Shown here one piece after another: positions 1 to 13,800 of a stretch of DNA of 64,000 bases. The translations under genes were made by a program, and so were the position numbers. The notes under the pieces were generated by a model. That model searched no databases. It was given only the letters and a program-made list of their open reading frames with translations, and was not told the DNA's origin. This stretch comes from Apricaphanius iberus (Eukaryota > Chordata > Actinopteri > Cyprinodontiformes > Aphaniidae), in assembly GCA_028564705.1 (NCBI GenBank), contig JAPXFQ010001948.1, positions 620,001 to 684,000 on the forward strand, read 5' to 3'. Position 1 is the first letter of the stretch, and each line of letters begins with the position of its first letter.

Positions 1-1339
1 GCTCACTGACTGTGAACACTGCAGGTAACCAAATATGGAGGTGTGTGTCGGTAAAGACAAATGGAACGATGCAAACTAATGGAAGCTGTCCTGGTTTTGT
101 CTAACTTATAAAAAGACGCAGTGACTTTGGGAAACTATTGGCTTTGATTCCCACAGATTCTGTGCATATTTGTATTAGAAATATAGTCTCATTGGAATCA
201 GAATTTTTATCAGATATTCAATTTTTAAAACCATGTAATTATGTTTTTTTTCTTTTTACTTAAATTTCCCACTTTCCAATGGTCAATTCAGCATTGCTTA
301 GGCTTTTAGGTAATCAGATTACGCTCCTGGGTGACAGTGGACCAGTTGGTCCTAAGGTGGTAAATAGTTACATTTTCTTTAGTGTATGTGAGCAGGATTC
401 TTTGTCCTGTCCGTCTCTGACAGGCACCAGCGCCCTAGCAGAGATAAGTAGTACAGATAATAGACGAATTTATACCCAATTTTCTATTTCCTGTTTTAAA
501 TTTACCTGCAAAATTTTGCCTTTAAAAGTTTACATGCAAGTGGGGTGACCTACTAACCCTGGTGCCCATCTCCAGCTGTCATCAGGCTAGAGTTGGGGTC
601 TAACAGTCATTTTTTTGGACTCTGTTCCATCAGAGTACTCTGGCTTCTTCCCAGACACATGCACAGGAAGAACTTGCAAAATGCCTGCAGAAAAAACCCA
701 TGACGGGATTTGAACCTGGACCTTCTTACAGCAAGGCAATGGTGCTGCCAACTTCCCTGTTATAAAAAAAAGCCACACTCTAATGGCAGTTTATTCCTTC
801 TATACATTGGATTGATTATAATAAAATCCTGTTATTTAATCCGAGTCTTTGTATCAGGTTCCTCACTACATCTCGCAGTGGCAAATTCACAACAACCAAA
901 TGAAACCTTCAATACACTTCATATGTTAATTTGTGACGTGTATTTCAGGCAGATTACGATGAAGTATCGAGCACTTGTTCAAGCTGGAACTCTGAATTTA
1001 GTTCTGAATATTTAGGTGGTGAACTTTGAACATGAATCAATTAAAAGTTAAAGATGAACTGGCACAGTCATGTGTCTCTTCAGAAAACAGAAGCGCAGTG
1101 TATTCTGATTGGTTTTGGTTGTTTTCACCCCTTTTTTGGACTGAATTGGTGAAACGATAAAACGGCCGACATCCAAACAAATAAAATATACAAATGGGGA
1201 ACAAAACTCAAAACAGAGAAATTAGGGAAAATGTTTGATTTCCCAGCCGAGTCAATCTACGAGAAAATAAATTAATCAGTGAGCAAGGATGGTTAAATGA
1301 ATTCAACATGCTCTTTATTTAGATCACAATGATGCTTAC
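1..1339. other. Left flank: no firm gene
   Basis: AT-rich sequence with one SINE-like copy (described separately). A + strand block at 319-366 has an acceptor (cttttag), an open phase-1 frame containing GDSGPVGPK and a donor-like AAG|gtggta. It could be a collagen-type exon, but I cannot link it to others with confidence. Confidence 0.4.
600..757 (-). repeat. SINE-like dispersed repeat, tRNA-like head
   Basis: On the minus strand the unit begins with an A-box-like GTTGGCAGCACC, then AGAAGGTCCAGGTTCAAATC (B-box-like), followed by sequence widespread in fish genomes. Two more diverged copies of the family lie near 54.2-54.5 kb and 63.1-63.6 kb on the + strand. Confidence 0.65.
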
Positions 1340-1390
1340 CTTGATGGTCACTATTTCCAAAGAAGCCGTTCAAATCGTGTTTCTTTCCTC
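1340..1390 (-). CDS. Possible additional calymmin-like exon
   Basis: This 51-nt block has a good minus-strand acceptor (tttcatctttag) and donor (G|gtaagc), is phase 1-1 and is open: GKKHDLNGFFGNSDHQ with Gly at both junctions. Length, phase and Gly/Asn/Gln content match the module exons of the neighbouring gene 3.1 kb upstream in transcription. It would follow the GC donor at 4588. It could also be a chance match in a non-coding interval. Confidence 0.4.
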
Positions 1391-3084
1391 CTAAAGATGA
1401 AAATGTTCAGGTTTTAAGATAAAAAAAAAAAACACCAACTTTTTCCATCTTTAATGTGACAAATGTGTATTATTGAAATGAAATATAAACATGATGTAAA
1501 CATCTTCTCAGCAGATCAGCATTTTTTCGCAAATTTAACTCAAGGCCACTTCTGGATCTTCCAGACTTTCCAAAAAAGACGAACGATGAAAAGTCATATC
1601 TTCACCAGAAAGTTTGACATCCCTCAGCACACCTCTCTTCCTCATCCAGACGAAGGCAGCCAGCATTCATACTGCCCAAAATGTGCTTCTGCAAAGTATG
1701 AATCCCACTGAAATGAGGGCTGCTCTGTGCTCCACTTCAGATTTTTGTATGTAAACATTTTGAGAACCATGCATTTATTTCCTTTCACTTCATAATTAAG
1801 CTTTTTCATGTTGGTCACAATTGACAGTTAAGCACAAGGACAATTTATATTTACAAACTATAAAGGTTTTGTGGTTAAAACTAGCAGTGTAATTGTGCAA
1901 AATCATCACTGTTCAGTACACTTTTCTTTTATCAGTATTAAGAATATTTGAAAATACAATTACTACACAAGCACTCAGCGAGAACAGACGCTTTTTATCA
2001 CAGCCCTTTGTTTTTCTTCTGCTATGGATCCTCTTTCTACATTCTCCTCTAAAACAATCAACGGCAGATCTGGATATGGACTGGTCAGACGGTCTCAAAG
2101 TAATTTAATGACTTTTCACCCAGAGAAGGCAATAAGGTAGTGCCGAGCTGTCCTGATGGATTACTGTGGGGGATCTTGGCTCTCTCACTTTCACCATCGA
2201 GACACTAGAAACATCTGTATAATTGGATTCATGATAACTGGATATCTGCTGATTAGAGCATGGTGGATTTTCTGGGCTAACGTTAATTTATGGCTTTAAA
2301 GGCAGAAATTGGCAGGCTGCCTGGGCTACAGGAAGCTCAGACTCTTGTTGCGATTTATCGAGCTAAATTGGACTCATTTTCACTGTGTGGGGAAACAACT
2401 CTGAGAAAGTTCTCAGCCAGCCAGAAGAAAAATTACCCCTAATTTCGCTGGTAAAGACGGTTTACCACTAAACGGACTCTAAGACAAGAGGAAAGTAAGT
2501 CTTCGCCTGTGCTCATTTCTTATTGATTGGAATTCGGCTTAGACCAAACATACTTCCTTGGCTGTGAATGTAGAAAGGCGCTCCATCCCCACCCTACACC
2601 CATCAACTATGAATTGCCTTCAGCTCTCCAAGGATGCAAACTACATCATAGACGACAGACTATGGGACTGAGCTGTGTGACACATACACGCACGCACACC
2701 ATTACACATGCACACACTTCCTCGTTATCACTGTCCTGGCTGTTTCCTATGAAGCTCCTTCAACTTCAGTGAGCAACTGGTGTGCTAATGGTGAGAGCTG
2801 CGCACCCAAAGATTAAACTGGAGACCCCACCCCACTGTTTATATTGTGACTGTCTAAGTAAGTCGCTTTGTTGTATGAATTTTGTTTTTTTCTAATTGTC
2901 TGGGTGATGTTGTTCTGTTGGAAGCAGGACAGAGATGAGCAGGGTTTTTACTCCCTCAACCACCCACCTTACCTACCGTAAATCCTCTCATATCTGCATA
3001 CATGGGAGGAGCGCTCTGTGGCTGCATGCCCTCCAGTAACCTGGATCTGTTTTTTTATTTTTTTTTTGTTTGACAGGTTTTACT

Positions 3085-3150
3085 GCAAATTTCATTTCGT
3101 TGTAATTCTGGTTCAATGACAAATAAAGCAATCTAATATCTAATCGAAGA
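3085..3150 (+). repeat. LINE-type 3' tail
   Basis: The stretch reads like the common fish non-LTR end: GCAAATTTCATTTCGTTGTA, then ATGACAAATAAAGCAATCTA followed by short degenerate repeats. Only the tail is recognisable. Confidence 0.55.
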
Positions 3151-3944
3151 AGGAACTCTTTGTCTTGAAATCCTTCCTTTCATTTCTTGTAACTAATTTG
3201 ATTTTATTATATTCTATACTATAACTTAAAAATGCTTAAAGTATAGAACGGACTGGAGATTTGATCATGTATTTTTTTAAAGAAAATGGTGCAAGCATAC
3301 AAAGCCAGAGTAGAAAACAATATAATTATTTGAATGAGTCATTCTAAATTTTTAGAAATGTTTAAATGATATACTTCCCATATTTGAGAACATGAGGAGT
3401 CCATCAACTTACATTTTATCCAGAATGAGGAAATTGGTCTGATTCGATGCTACTGCTAGCTATGTGGATGCCAGCTGTTTTTTTGTTTTGTTTTTTAAAT
3501 CTACTATCAGAGATGTTTCCATTCAGCTTGACATTGTTTTAGGTGAGTAATTCATATCAGAGCAGAGCGGTTATGGACCTTATTGCTGCTGAAAGGTGTG
3601 TTCGCTTACCAACTTCTGGTTTGGTCCATCTTTTTTTTTCTTTTACTGTAGCTGAGAAACCTTTAATGTTCCTAAACACCAGGGTTTAGTGATAGCTGGT
3701 AGTCCTATCTGTTTCTTTTTGGTGCCACATATTATGCAGATATTTTTTGCAGATATTTATTACAGTCTGTTAAAATGCTTTGCATGTTTTATTTGACACA
3801 CTTTTAATCATTTTTTTACTGTATATTTATCATAGTTATCTTTTTCATTATTTAACAATTATATTTTTATCTTCCTATTTATATTAGTTCCTGTTTATTT
3901 TATATTTTAAATTATTTTAATCTCCTTCCAGTGTTTCTTCTTGG

Positions 3945-4170
3945 GGAGCCCTCTGTCTCGGTGATGGGGGGGCAGCTATGGCTGCCGGGGTGCTCTCTGG
4001 GTAGAGCCTGGATGGAGGTGGGGGTTGCCGCCCTTCCTCCTCTGGGCACCCTGTGTCAGTGCCTCGGCTGCTGCTGTGTGTGGCATCGTCTCTTTTAATG
4101 TGTAAAGCACTTTCAGTGGCCTTCTTGTATGAAAAGCACCTTATCAATAAAGTTTGATTTGATTTGATAA
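3945..4170 (+). repeat. LINE-like 3' end, GC-rich, ending in (GATTT)n
   Basis: A GC-rich body containing CAGTGCCTCGGCTG leads into GTAAAGCACTTTCAGTGGCC and ends AATAAAGTTTGATTTGATTT. The same arrangement recurs at 38.05-38.28 kb, so this is a dispersed non-LTR 3' end family in + orientation. The GC content contrasts sharply with the flanks. Confidence 0.65.
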
Positions 4171-4501
4171 ACATTGTACCTGTCTTCAAGTAGAAAACAG
4201 CTGGATTCATTAGGTACATGTGCAGACCGTAACAACAGGAGCATACAGAAACATACGAATACATGTACTGTTGCATCACAAGCTAAAACTAAGTCCTTTA
4301 TTCCTTTGCATGGGCTAATTTGATCATTTTAGGCCTTGTTCTACTCTAGAAAGTCAATTTTTTTAAAATAATCACCCCATTTTCTATATGAAACATGTTT
4401 AGATTGATTAACCTTCCTCAAAATATTCAGGTAGAAAAACATTTTAGAAACAATGATTTGGAGATTGCTGACTCCTTAGCACAAAAACCTCAACATAAAG
4501 A

Positions 4502-4830
4502 TTACTGTTGTAACAAGGAGCCATTATAGGAGGAAAAATACTTTTGTAAAGCACACCAGCAGTGATTTGAACCTTTCCAGGACTTGCCTTGTGGGTGGAT
4601 ATGCAGTTTGAGATGCTGCTGAATTTGTATCTGACGCGGCAGCTGCAGGTCATCTCGATCCTCAGAGTCATGAGCCTCGCCCTGTGTCTCTGCCGCAGGT
4701 ACGGATCCGAGGATGCTGGTCATGCCATTGGCGTCGTTTAAATCCTGCAGACCCCCATCAGGTGTGAAGGAATCTACAAGGACAGGCGAGTCCTCCAGGG
4801 TGGGGCTGGGAGTTGCAGGAAATCCAAACG
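4502..4830 (-). CDS. cmn: Calymmin-like last recognised exon, with an internal GC donor alternative
   Basis: The acceptor (ttgtacag at 4831) opens an acidic, non-repetitive segment (LEDSPVLVDSFTPDGG, then HDSEDRDDLQLP). The frame runs to a TAA at 4502-4504 and would end with a short stretch holding two Cys (HCWCALQKY). A phase-1 GC donor with the ideal consensus AAG|gcaagt lies at 4587/4588. If it is used, the exon is 4588-4830 (243 nt) and the gene continues, perhaps to 1340-1390. A TTTATT (AATAAA on the minus strand) at 4297-4302 could be the polyadenylation signal of the read-through form. Which end is real cannot be settled here. Confidence 0.65.
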
Positions 4831-7800
4831 CTGTACAAGAAAAGGTTTGTGTGGAGATTTAAATCTGACACCTTTACTTTAAATGCTCTTTGCTTGAAAT
4901 ATGATGTCTGGTTTACCATCTGGGTTCACGTGTCCTTTTATGTATCCCGTGTTTTCTAATAGTTGAAAATAAACAAAAATAAAAATAGTTAAATTAAGTT
5001 GGCAGTTATAGTTAGTTCGATATTTTCTGACAACTGACACTCCTTTACCTTGGACTGCAAATGCTGAGGGTGGCACGTCTCCTTTTACTAGGAAATTAAA
5101 AGAAAAATGTAAAATAAGTCAGAAGTTGGGTTTTATCTATACTGGCAATTTCTTTTATGAAAACTTCTCCACGCACCATAAGGTTTCCCGGCTGATTCCG
5201 TCTCAAGAGGCTGACGATCATAAATCAGACCGGCTGCATCTGGAAAAGCCAATGAGGTATCTAGTTTTTGAAAACATTATACAGATGTGTTAAGCTATGA
5301 AACAATGCTTTCTTCGTGTTTTCTACCTCCAGCTGTGGACTCAAGAAGCTGTGACTGGTGAGCTCCCTGTTTACCTACTGAGAAATTGGAAATTAACCCA
5401 TTTATGAGCTACAGAGCAACACAAAAGCTAACATTACCACCCTACACACAAACATGATACAAAACATACCGAATTTTCCTGATTCTGCTTCTCCTCCAAA
5501 ACCAAGAATCTGTGGAGCATAGGGAACCTCTCCGCCACCTTTAGCAGGTTGTCCATAAAACAAAAATTGTGAATCATAAACAAAAGACATGCTTTTGACA
5601 TGTCTTGTTAGCAGAATACTAAAAGGAGGCCCAGAACTAATGTAGGACTTTATAAGATGAATTTAAATGAATCAAAAGTAGATGCTTGTGATCAAATGGT
5701 AGATCCAAAACTATGTTGTTTTTCCAACTAATAGTCTTTCTTTCACCCGGGTCCTTTTCTAAACATCACAACGGCACTATGTCTCATGATTTGTTTTATC
5801 TGAGTGAGAACGACACTTTATGAGCTATTTGTTGTATTTATAATATCTTTAAAAGTAAATCAAGGGGAGCTATCAGAAGCTACTAAAGGAAGACTGTGCA
5901 AATTTGTCCACTTGTACCCCATTTAATAACAAATGTATGTTGTTTTCGTATCATACCAGTAAACAAACCATATTGTTCCTTTAGTAGGATTAAAAAACTT
6001 TTTTTCATAAAGCTAATGGCTAGAAGGGCTTAGGTTATCCCTGGAGGATTTTTCCTCACTCTGCTGCTTTTTCCTACTACTCTCCATTCATGGATTATCT
6101 GCACAAGCTACATCTGTAAGGGTGTTTGATGTTCTTTTTAGTGCAGAGGTCCCGACCCCCGTGCCGATACAAGTCTGTGGGTCATTTAGTACCGGGCCGC
6201 ACAGAAACAACAATTTACAGTATTTCCAATCTTTCCATTTTATTTATTTAATTATTATCCGAGTCTGAACAATGTTTCTTTTGAGAAATGACTGGCTCCT
6301 TTCATTTAAATCCGTCTGTAACTCACTCTTGACCAGGTCAAGTTATTTGCCTCGGCACTTGATACGTCATCGCTAAAAGTAAACCCACAAGCTAGTATAG
6401 TGGGAAAAATTATTTCAAAATGATTTCTGTTTAGTCATTAGTAATTACCGGTAAAACCAGACGGAATGTTCCATAATGCTGACGACTGAGTTGACCTTTT
6501 ACCTACTCTGTTGCAGCTGAACGACTCCTCTGTGCTTTTGTTCTGGCTAGCTAGCGCTGATATAACACACACACACAGGCAGAGGACAACCAGAGGCAAG
6601 GAGGCAGACCCCATCTTAGAGGGATAGACCGTTGGCTCTGTACCGTCAAATAAATATATTAAAACTCCTGTGGAGACTGAATCATCCTTATCCTTATCTA
6701 CATCTCAATGCAATTCTTCCATATCACTAGCAACATGATTAGGAGCTGTGAAAAGTTTGTTTTGAAAAAGGAAAAGTGACAAAAGAGCCTACAACTTCCA
6801 AGCGAAAAAAAGTTACATTTTAAAAAAATATCCCACATTAAGAAGCTTGTTGGTGTTTAACAAATTAGTCGCACAACACCAAACGATTCCTGCTAAATGA
6901 GCATGACCCAAGACTTTTTGAAAAGGTTTACTTTTAAAGATTATCGGAGTGACTTCCTGCTGTCGTTGGGTGGAAAGAAGCCACAGAGGATGCCCTTTCT
7001 CTTAGCATCTCTTCAAAAATTAAAAATAAAGAGAGGAGATGTCAGTTAAATAAGAGAGCATCCAACTCAAAGTTAACTACTCACCTAAACTTGACAATAT
7101 GTACAGTCAAAGAAATAAAAAAAAAGTTAAACGAAGTGGGGCTGTGGCAACATTGCAGGATGAGGATACAAGTTTCTCTCAGTGAGAAGGATGGTATGGA
7201 GGTAAAACTATGATGCTTTTTCACATGTGCAGAAACAGAATAATTTATTTTACAGACGTTTATGCATATTACTTTGTTTGATAAATCTCACCATATCTTG
7301 ACATTTGTTTCCCATTATATCCAAAGGCAGATGGTGCAGGATGGTATGGTGATCCAATGAGACCTGGATGACATAATATATTATCCACGCGTGCGATTTG
7401 TCACTTCATATTGTGCATTCATTGATACTGTTTTACATACACAGGGCTAATAACGGCATTCGTTTTAAAATGAAAAAAAAAAAAGGTTAATGGTGTAAGT
7501 TCTCAAATGAAAAAAAAATCTACAGGACAGATAGATATATTTTTTACTTTCATGAAAAAAGTGGAAATATATTCACTGATTTGAGTTTTAGATTTTCCTT
7601 AGCATTCATTTGCTTAAATTATTCTTCAACATCCAGAATATTTGTAACATTTTCTCATTCATGTCTGCTGATTGTTATTTTGTTAATGTTTTATGCTTTT
7701 AAGATGCTATTCTCAGTGTTTTACCATATTGTCCTGCTGACTGAGCTTCAGGATTGAGGCCAGCTGGCTGAGCTTCATAAGGAAGAGTGCCATAACCTGA

Positions 7801-10800
7801 CAAGGAAGAAAAAACATTACGAGTAGTTCCACAGATTAATGGCTGAATCTTAATTCTTTAAAGGCACAGTGTGTAATTTTCGGCCAGTAGGGGGTAGTGC
7901 ATACCTAAATTATTGAAAGCATGCATGGTATGTGTGTCTTCGTGTACGAAACTCAACAACAGAGGTTCAACTAGTGCTGTTTTCAAACGCTCAATTCCCT
8001 GAGAATTATCTATTTCCAGCAACATGACGATCACATCAGTCTCTCATTGCTTGGAACTAGCGAAGAGGTAAAAATGTATTTATGGCGAAACTTTTTTGCA
8101 TTTTGAGGGGAAATCATTGTTTTAATAGCGGCCGTGTTCCGTGCGCTTTGTCCGTCCGGGCTCTTGTAGAAGTAAAGACGTCATCTAATATGGATTGCCC
8201 CTGAAAAGAGGACCCGCGCCTATGTATTTTAAAACTGATTTTTAAATTCATATTTTACAATATCGCCAATATTTTGCAATTAATGTGCTTTATGTAATTA
8301 TTATTACATAACATTTTAATGGCTATTTTCATAGATGTACCGCAAAAACTACACACTGTCACTTTAAACCAGAACAGATGCGCACCATGGTTTCCTGGTA
8401 TATTCACATGAGTACCGAGGCCTAAAAGTTGCCCACCGTTGAGGACTCCACCATATCCTGAACAAAAGATAGAAATAGGAAATTATTATTCTTAATTATT
8501 TATATGACCCTGCTGCCTACTTCCTGTTGTCAGATAGGCTCTATTTAAGTGATTTCTTGATTCTACAGCTGTGGTACTAATCACACCTATAGAATCAAGT
8601 GAAACTGAACCCAGCTAAAGAGAAGAAAAGTTGTTAGAGTAATTGCTGCCTGTGATAAATCATGTCAAATCTTTTTTCACAAAGGGCCAGGTTTGAGGGA
8701 TAGCTTCATCTTGTTTGACCTGAAACTAATAATTTAGAGAAAAATATTGATTTAGAAAAAAAAGGAAATCTGGAGAAAGGAAAAAACCAATTGCAAATGC
8801 TAAAAATGCAAAGTTAGGACAAATAAATCGTTGTGGACTGATAAAGTGAACAAAAAGGTTTGTGTCTGTGGTTCCACAGATGATTCCGTTTTTATTTACC
8901 AACATGCTCTTACCATGTTTTCTAGCTGCTTTAGCATCACCTGAAGGCATGTGTGAGTTAAGTCCATAACCTGCAGAGACATGAAACAAAAACAATGATA
9001 TCCATGTATTAAACCCAGAGCATATAGGTCAATATAACCGTAGCAGATCTACCATAGTTTCCTGCACTGTTAACACCCAGATAGACAGGTTCTCCAAACT
9101 GCAGCCCACCAACACCTAAAGCAGCATGAACAGATCGACAGGTGTGACTGAAAATGTACAATCAGATACGTGCTTCATTTGGAGATCCTCTGCTTCCAAA
9201 ACTCACCGTATTTGGCGTTTGATTTCTCCGCAGCCATTCCAAGTGTCTGTCCACTAGGAGGCGCTCCATTTGGAAGAAGGCCTGCAGGCTGAGTCTCCAA
9301 CTGACTTATTCCTTCATGAGTAAATGCAAATCAAATAGAGGGAGTTATTGATGCATGATGCTTAGAAGAATCAGAAGCACAACAGTCGAGGTCTTACCTT
9401 TAATTCCTGCAGGAACTTCACTAAATGAGACCTGTGTGGTCCCACCTGTAAAACAAGCACAGACAGATTACTTTCATACATTGAGTAACATCAGTCACTA
9501 AATTTATTTTCATTTTTGATGTTGATCATACCTGAGTGTTCAGTAGTGGGCATAACTTGTCCAAGAGCTACATAAAGAAAACCACGAAGCTTTTTGATAA
9601 ATAACATAAACCCAAACTGATTTCTGCACAAAGTTTCCTAATCGTCTCTTACTTGCAGAGTCAGGCTGTCCAACCACACCATAGTTATTCACAGGGTCTG
9701 GAGAAAAGCAGAAAATAAGTTAATAAACAGATCTTACTCCATCTAAAAAACTGTCTGCAACAGAAGTTCAAACAGGGGATCTATAGAGGAAGCTTGTTAT
9801 AAAGTTCACCTCATTTAAACTCATATTTGGACATTCAGCAACACATGATAACACTTCAAATAAAAAAGAATTAAAAAAAGAATATAAAGACAACAGAATC
9901 TGATGCTGCACATGCAAGAACTCCTATTTGGCACCAAACCTGCATATAAATTCCCATTTCCATATCCAGCTGCAGGGTAGACTCCCTGTCCATAACCTGT
10001 AAGCACACTGATCAGTTACCAAGAATTCATTGAATCTTTCTTTGAATCATAGTTCACCCAAATCCCCAACAAAATTAAATAATTTACCAGGCTGTGCAAC
10101 TCTTCCAGCATACGGATACCCAAAACCTGTTGGCGGAAAGACACTTATAGCATTAAATATCATTGAAAAATTACATTAAAAAGTTTTACCAAGCGAATTT
10201 ACCTGCTCCATGTCCATTGTTGAGTCCTGGAAAGTTGAGTCCTCCTGCAGTGTTACCTACGGATAAACATAATTTTACTCACATTCATTATTCGACACTT
10301 GTTGGAAAGCAGACAAACTGGCAAACACAAAAAAACCTTGACGAAGACATCAAGAAAATTGGGTCAATTGCTACGTTTTGCTTAAGTGAAGCTCAAACCA
10401 CAGTTAATACTCAAATTTTAATGTGTTGCTGTAAAGATTATGGCAAGAAATTGGAAGACAATTAAAAGTTCTCAGAGCTTGGGGCTTGTAGAGGAAAGAG
10501 AAAAATGAAAAACAATCTGACAAAAGAAAAGAAAAAACAGTAAAAAGAAAAAATTCAAAAAAAGAATGGAAAATTCAATGGAAGGTAAAAAGACAAAAAC
10601 GATAAAAGGAAAATATTACAAAAATAAAATATTGTAAAAGATGGTATACAGAAGAAAAAGTAAAAAAGACAAAAAAAGAGAAAAAAGTAGACAAAAGATA
10701 AAAAACAACATAAGGATAAAAGATAACAATGACAAAACTGAAAGGAGGAAATAAAGGGAGACAGGGAAAAAATAACAAAAATGAAAAATGACAGAAAAAG

Positions 10801-13800
10801 ATTTAGGAAAACAAAACAAACAAAAACATCTGTTTGTGGCGTTCATACCAGGTTTGGTTGCTTTAGCACCTCCATTAAAATATAGCCCAGCAGTACCTCC
10901 ATTTCCTGAAGAGAGCAAAACAACAATTATAACTCATTGCTAATGTCACCTTTACAAGAATAAGCACTAAAAGGCTAACTAACTCTGTAAATGTACCTCT
11001 TAGCCTCTTCATCCATTGTTCCGTTGGTTCACAGTCTGCAAAACCAAAACAGAAACTTTTATCACACATATTCACCACAAATGTTAAGATTTAGGACTGA
11101 AATTAATCCAAACTAAACAGAAATGACCAAACAAATGATTCTTCTTTTACAAAAAGACTAATTGTAGATATAAATTCATCTAAAAAAACAAACAAAATAA
11201 CTGAATAACATAACTGGATATTGTGAAACTGAAATTAAGGAAAATATGGGCAGTTGTTCACCTGGTTTTGCTGGTTTAGCTCCTTGACCTCCTTGAAGTC
11301 TTCCATTCTCTGAAAAGAGAAAGACAGAAAAGTCAGAATCCTAGTTTTTCTATCACAGCATTCATAGTTCAAAGGGATTATATCCATTCAGTGGGTTAAA
11401 CTTGCTACTCATGTCATGCACCAAATGCAAAAGAATAAAAACATGTTAGGATTATATGTGAACCTGTCAGAAAAGTAAAAAAGAAAAAAAAAAGAAAGGA
11501 AACCTTTTGGTCTGGTGAATTATATTAAGTCATTTACTTTCAAAGGGGAGGAGCGAGCAGCATCTTTGGTGGGTGAAGAGGAGTTGGGACCATAGCATGA
11601 TTTTCTAAACTATAACAGGCAGGTTAGACTGATACCGTGCAGCTCTGCAAATTCTTCACTTTTTTGTCCGTTTCCAGCTCTAAAAAGGCCTCAGACTCTG
11701 TTGCATGCAGTCTGACTCAGTCAACATCTAGACTTCATTTACCAGCTTCCCCACCAGGGAGGTTTCCCTGGCTCGTTTCAGGCTGACTCCTGATGCCTGT
11801 TTCCATACTCTCTGTTTCCTCAGGAGGGATGTTTTCTGTGCTCTCAGCTTCCTCTGACCCAGCAACAGCTTTGGTTTTTATTGGTCTTGTACTTGCAGGA
11901 TCAGATGTCACGTCTACACCAAAAACATCTGATTCTGCAGAGTTTTTCTCTGGAACTCCAGTCGCAAAACCTAAAGGCCACACGTGTCATTTAATTCTTT
12001 TAAGTTTTCCATAAAAATCTTTCAAATGATTGCATAGGCCTCAAAGTCAGAGAGTCATCAGTTATTTGGTGGAAAGAGTTAATAACGGAGGTATTTTAAG
12101 GCAATAGAAGCTGTCCCCCAATAAAATAAACCAAATTAAAATGAATTAAACCTGATAATGTAGTGTTTGGTACATGACTGCATGATTTCATTGTAGTTTT
12201 AACTTGTTATTGGAAGGTAAAACTAGATGTCAGTTTAGCAGTTAATAAAAAATTTAATTTGGATTAAGAAAAAAGGAAAACAGCAAAATGTTGAACAGTA
12301 AAATCTGTGCTGGGGATAGATTTTGAGATATACACTACCGTTCAAAAGTTTGGGGTCATCCAAACATTTTTGTGTTTTCCATGAAAAGTCACACTTATTC
12401 ACCACCATACGTTGTGAAATGAATAAAAAATAGAGTCAAGACATTGACAAGGTTAGAAATAATGATTTTTATTTGAAATAAGATTGTTTTTACATCAAAC
12501 TTTGCTTTCATCAAAGAATCCTCCATTTGCAGCAATTACAGCATTGCAGACCTTTGGCATTCTAGCTGTTAATTTGTTGAGGTAATCTGGAGAAATTGCA
12601 CCCCACGCTTCTAGAAGCAGCTCCCACAATTTGGATTGGTTGGATGGGCACTTCTTGCGTACCATACGGTCAAGCTGCTCCCACAACAGCTCAACGGGGT
12701 TCAAATCTGGTGACTGCGCTGGCCACTCCATTACCGATAGAATACCAGCTGCCTGCTTCTTCTCTAAATAGTTCTTGCACAATTTCGAGGTGTGTTTTGG
12801 GTCATTGTCCTGTTGTAGGATGAAATTGGCTCCAATCAAGCGCTGTCCACTGGGTATGGCATGGCGTTGCAAAATGGAGTGATAGCCTTCCTTATTCAGA
12901 ATCCCTTTTACCCTGTACAAATCTCCCACCTTACCAGCACCAAAGCAACCCCAGACCATCACATTACCTCCACCATGCTTAACAGATGGCGTCAGGCATT
13001 CTTCCAGCATCTTTTCAGTTGTTCTGCGTCTCACAAACGTTCTTCTTTGTGATCCAAACACCTCAAACTTGGATTCATCCGTCCACAGCACTTTTTTCCA
13101 GTCTTCCTCTGTCCAATGTCTGTGTTCTTTTGCCCATCTTAATCTTTTTCTTTTATTGGCCAGTCTCAGATATGGCTTTTTCTTTGCCACTCTGCCCTGA
13201 AGCCCAGAATCCCGCAGCCGCCTCTTCACTGTAGATGTTGACGCTGGTGTTTTGCGGGTACTATTTAATGAAGATGCCAGTTGGGGACCTGTGAGGCGTC
13301 TGTTTCTCAAACTAGAGACTCTAATGTACTTATCTTCTTGCTCAGTTGTGCAACGCGGCCTCCCACTTCTTTTTCTACTCTGGTTAGAGCCTGTTTGTGC
13401 TGTCCTCTGAAGGGAGTAGTACACACCGTTGTAGGAAATCTTCAATTTCTTAGCAATTTCTCGCATGGAATAGCCTTCATTTCTAAGAACAAGAATAGAC
13501 TGTCGAGTTTCAGATGAAAGTTCTCTTTTTCTGGCCATTTTGAGCGTTTAATTGACCCCACAAATGTGATGCTCCAGAAACTCAATCTGCTCAAAGGAAG
13601 GTCAGTTTTGTAGCTTCTGTACCGAGCTAAACTGTTTTCAGATGTGTGAACATGATTGCACAAGGGTTTTCTAATCATCAATTAGCCTTCTGAGCCAATG
13701 AGCAAACACATTGTACCATTAGAACACTGGAGTGATAGTTGCTGGAAATGGGCCTCTATACACCTATGTAGATATTGCACCAAAAACCAGACATTTGCAG

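Larger units (their letters stand above)
1391..4501. other. Region downstream of the calymmin-like gene: repeats, no gene recognised
   Basis: I recognise no protein. It contains a short CA/CG-rich simple stretch near 2685-2730, AT-rich low-complexity sequence at 3720-3910 and two LINE-type 3' tails (entered separately). Two + strand gtaagt sites at 2484 and 2852 could belong to a non-coding transcript, but no reading frame supports a coding gene. Confidence 0.4.

Noticed and set aside
600..757. A tRNA gene
   Set aside because: A- and B-box-like motifs are present, but no cloverleaf can be formed and the sequence belongs to a dispersed SINE-like family.
1545..1700. Minus-strand exon-like segment with three Cys
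   Set aside because: It has an acceptor and a donor but its phase does not join the neighbouring gene and no family is recognised.
2680..2730. CA-rich repeats as a CRISPR-like array
   Set aside because: Simple-sequence microsatellite without spacers; the genome is vertebrate.
10575..10918. Minus-strand Phe/Leu-rich membrane-like frames
   Set aside because: Produced by the polypyrimidine tract; only the 10849-10905 part is a real exon, in one frame.
12596..13517. Plus-strand frames inside the Tc1-like element
   Set aside because: Antisense of the intact transposase.
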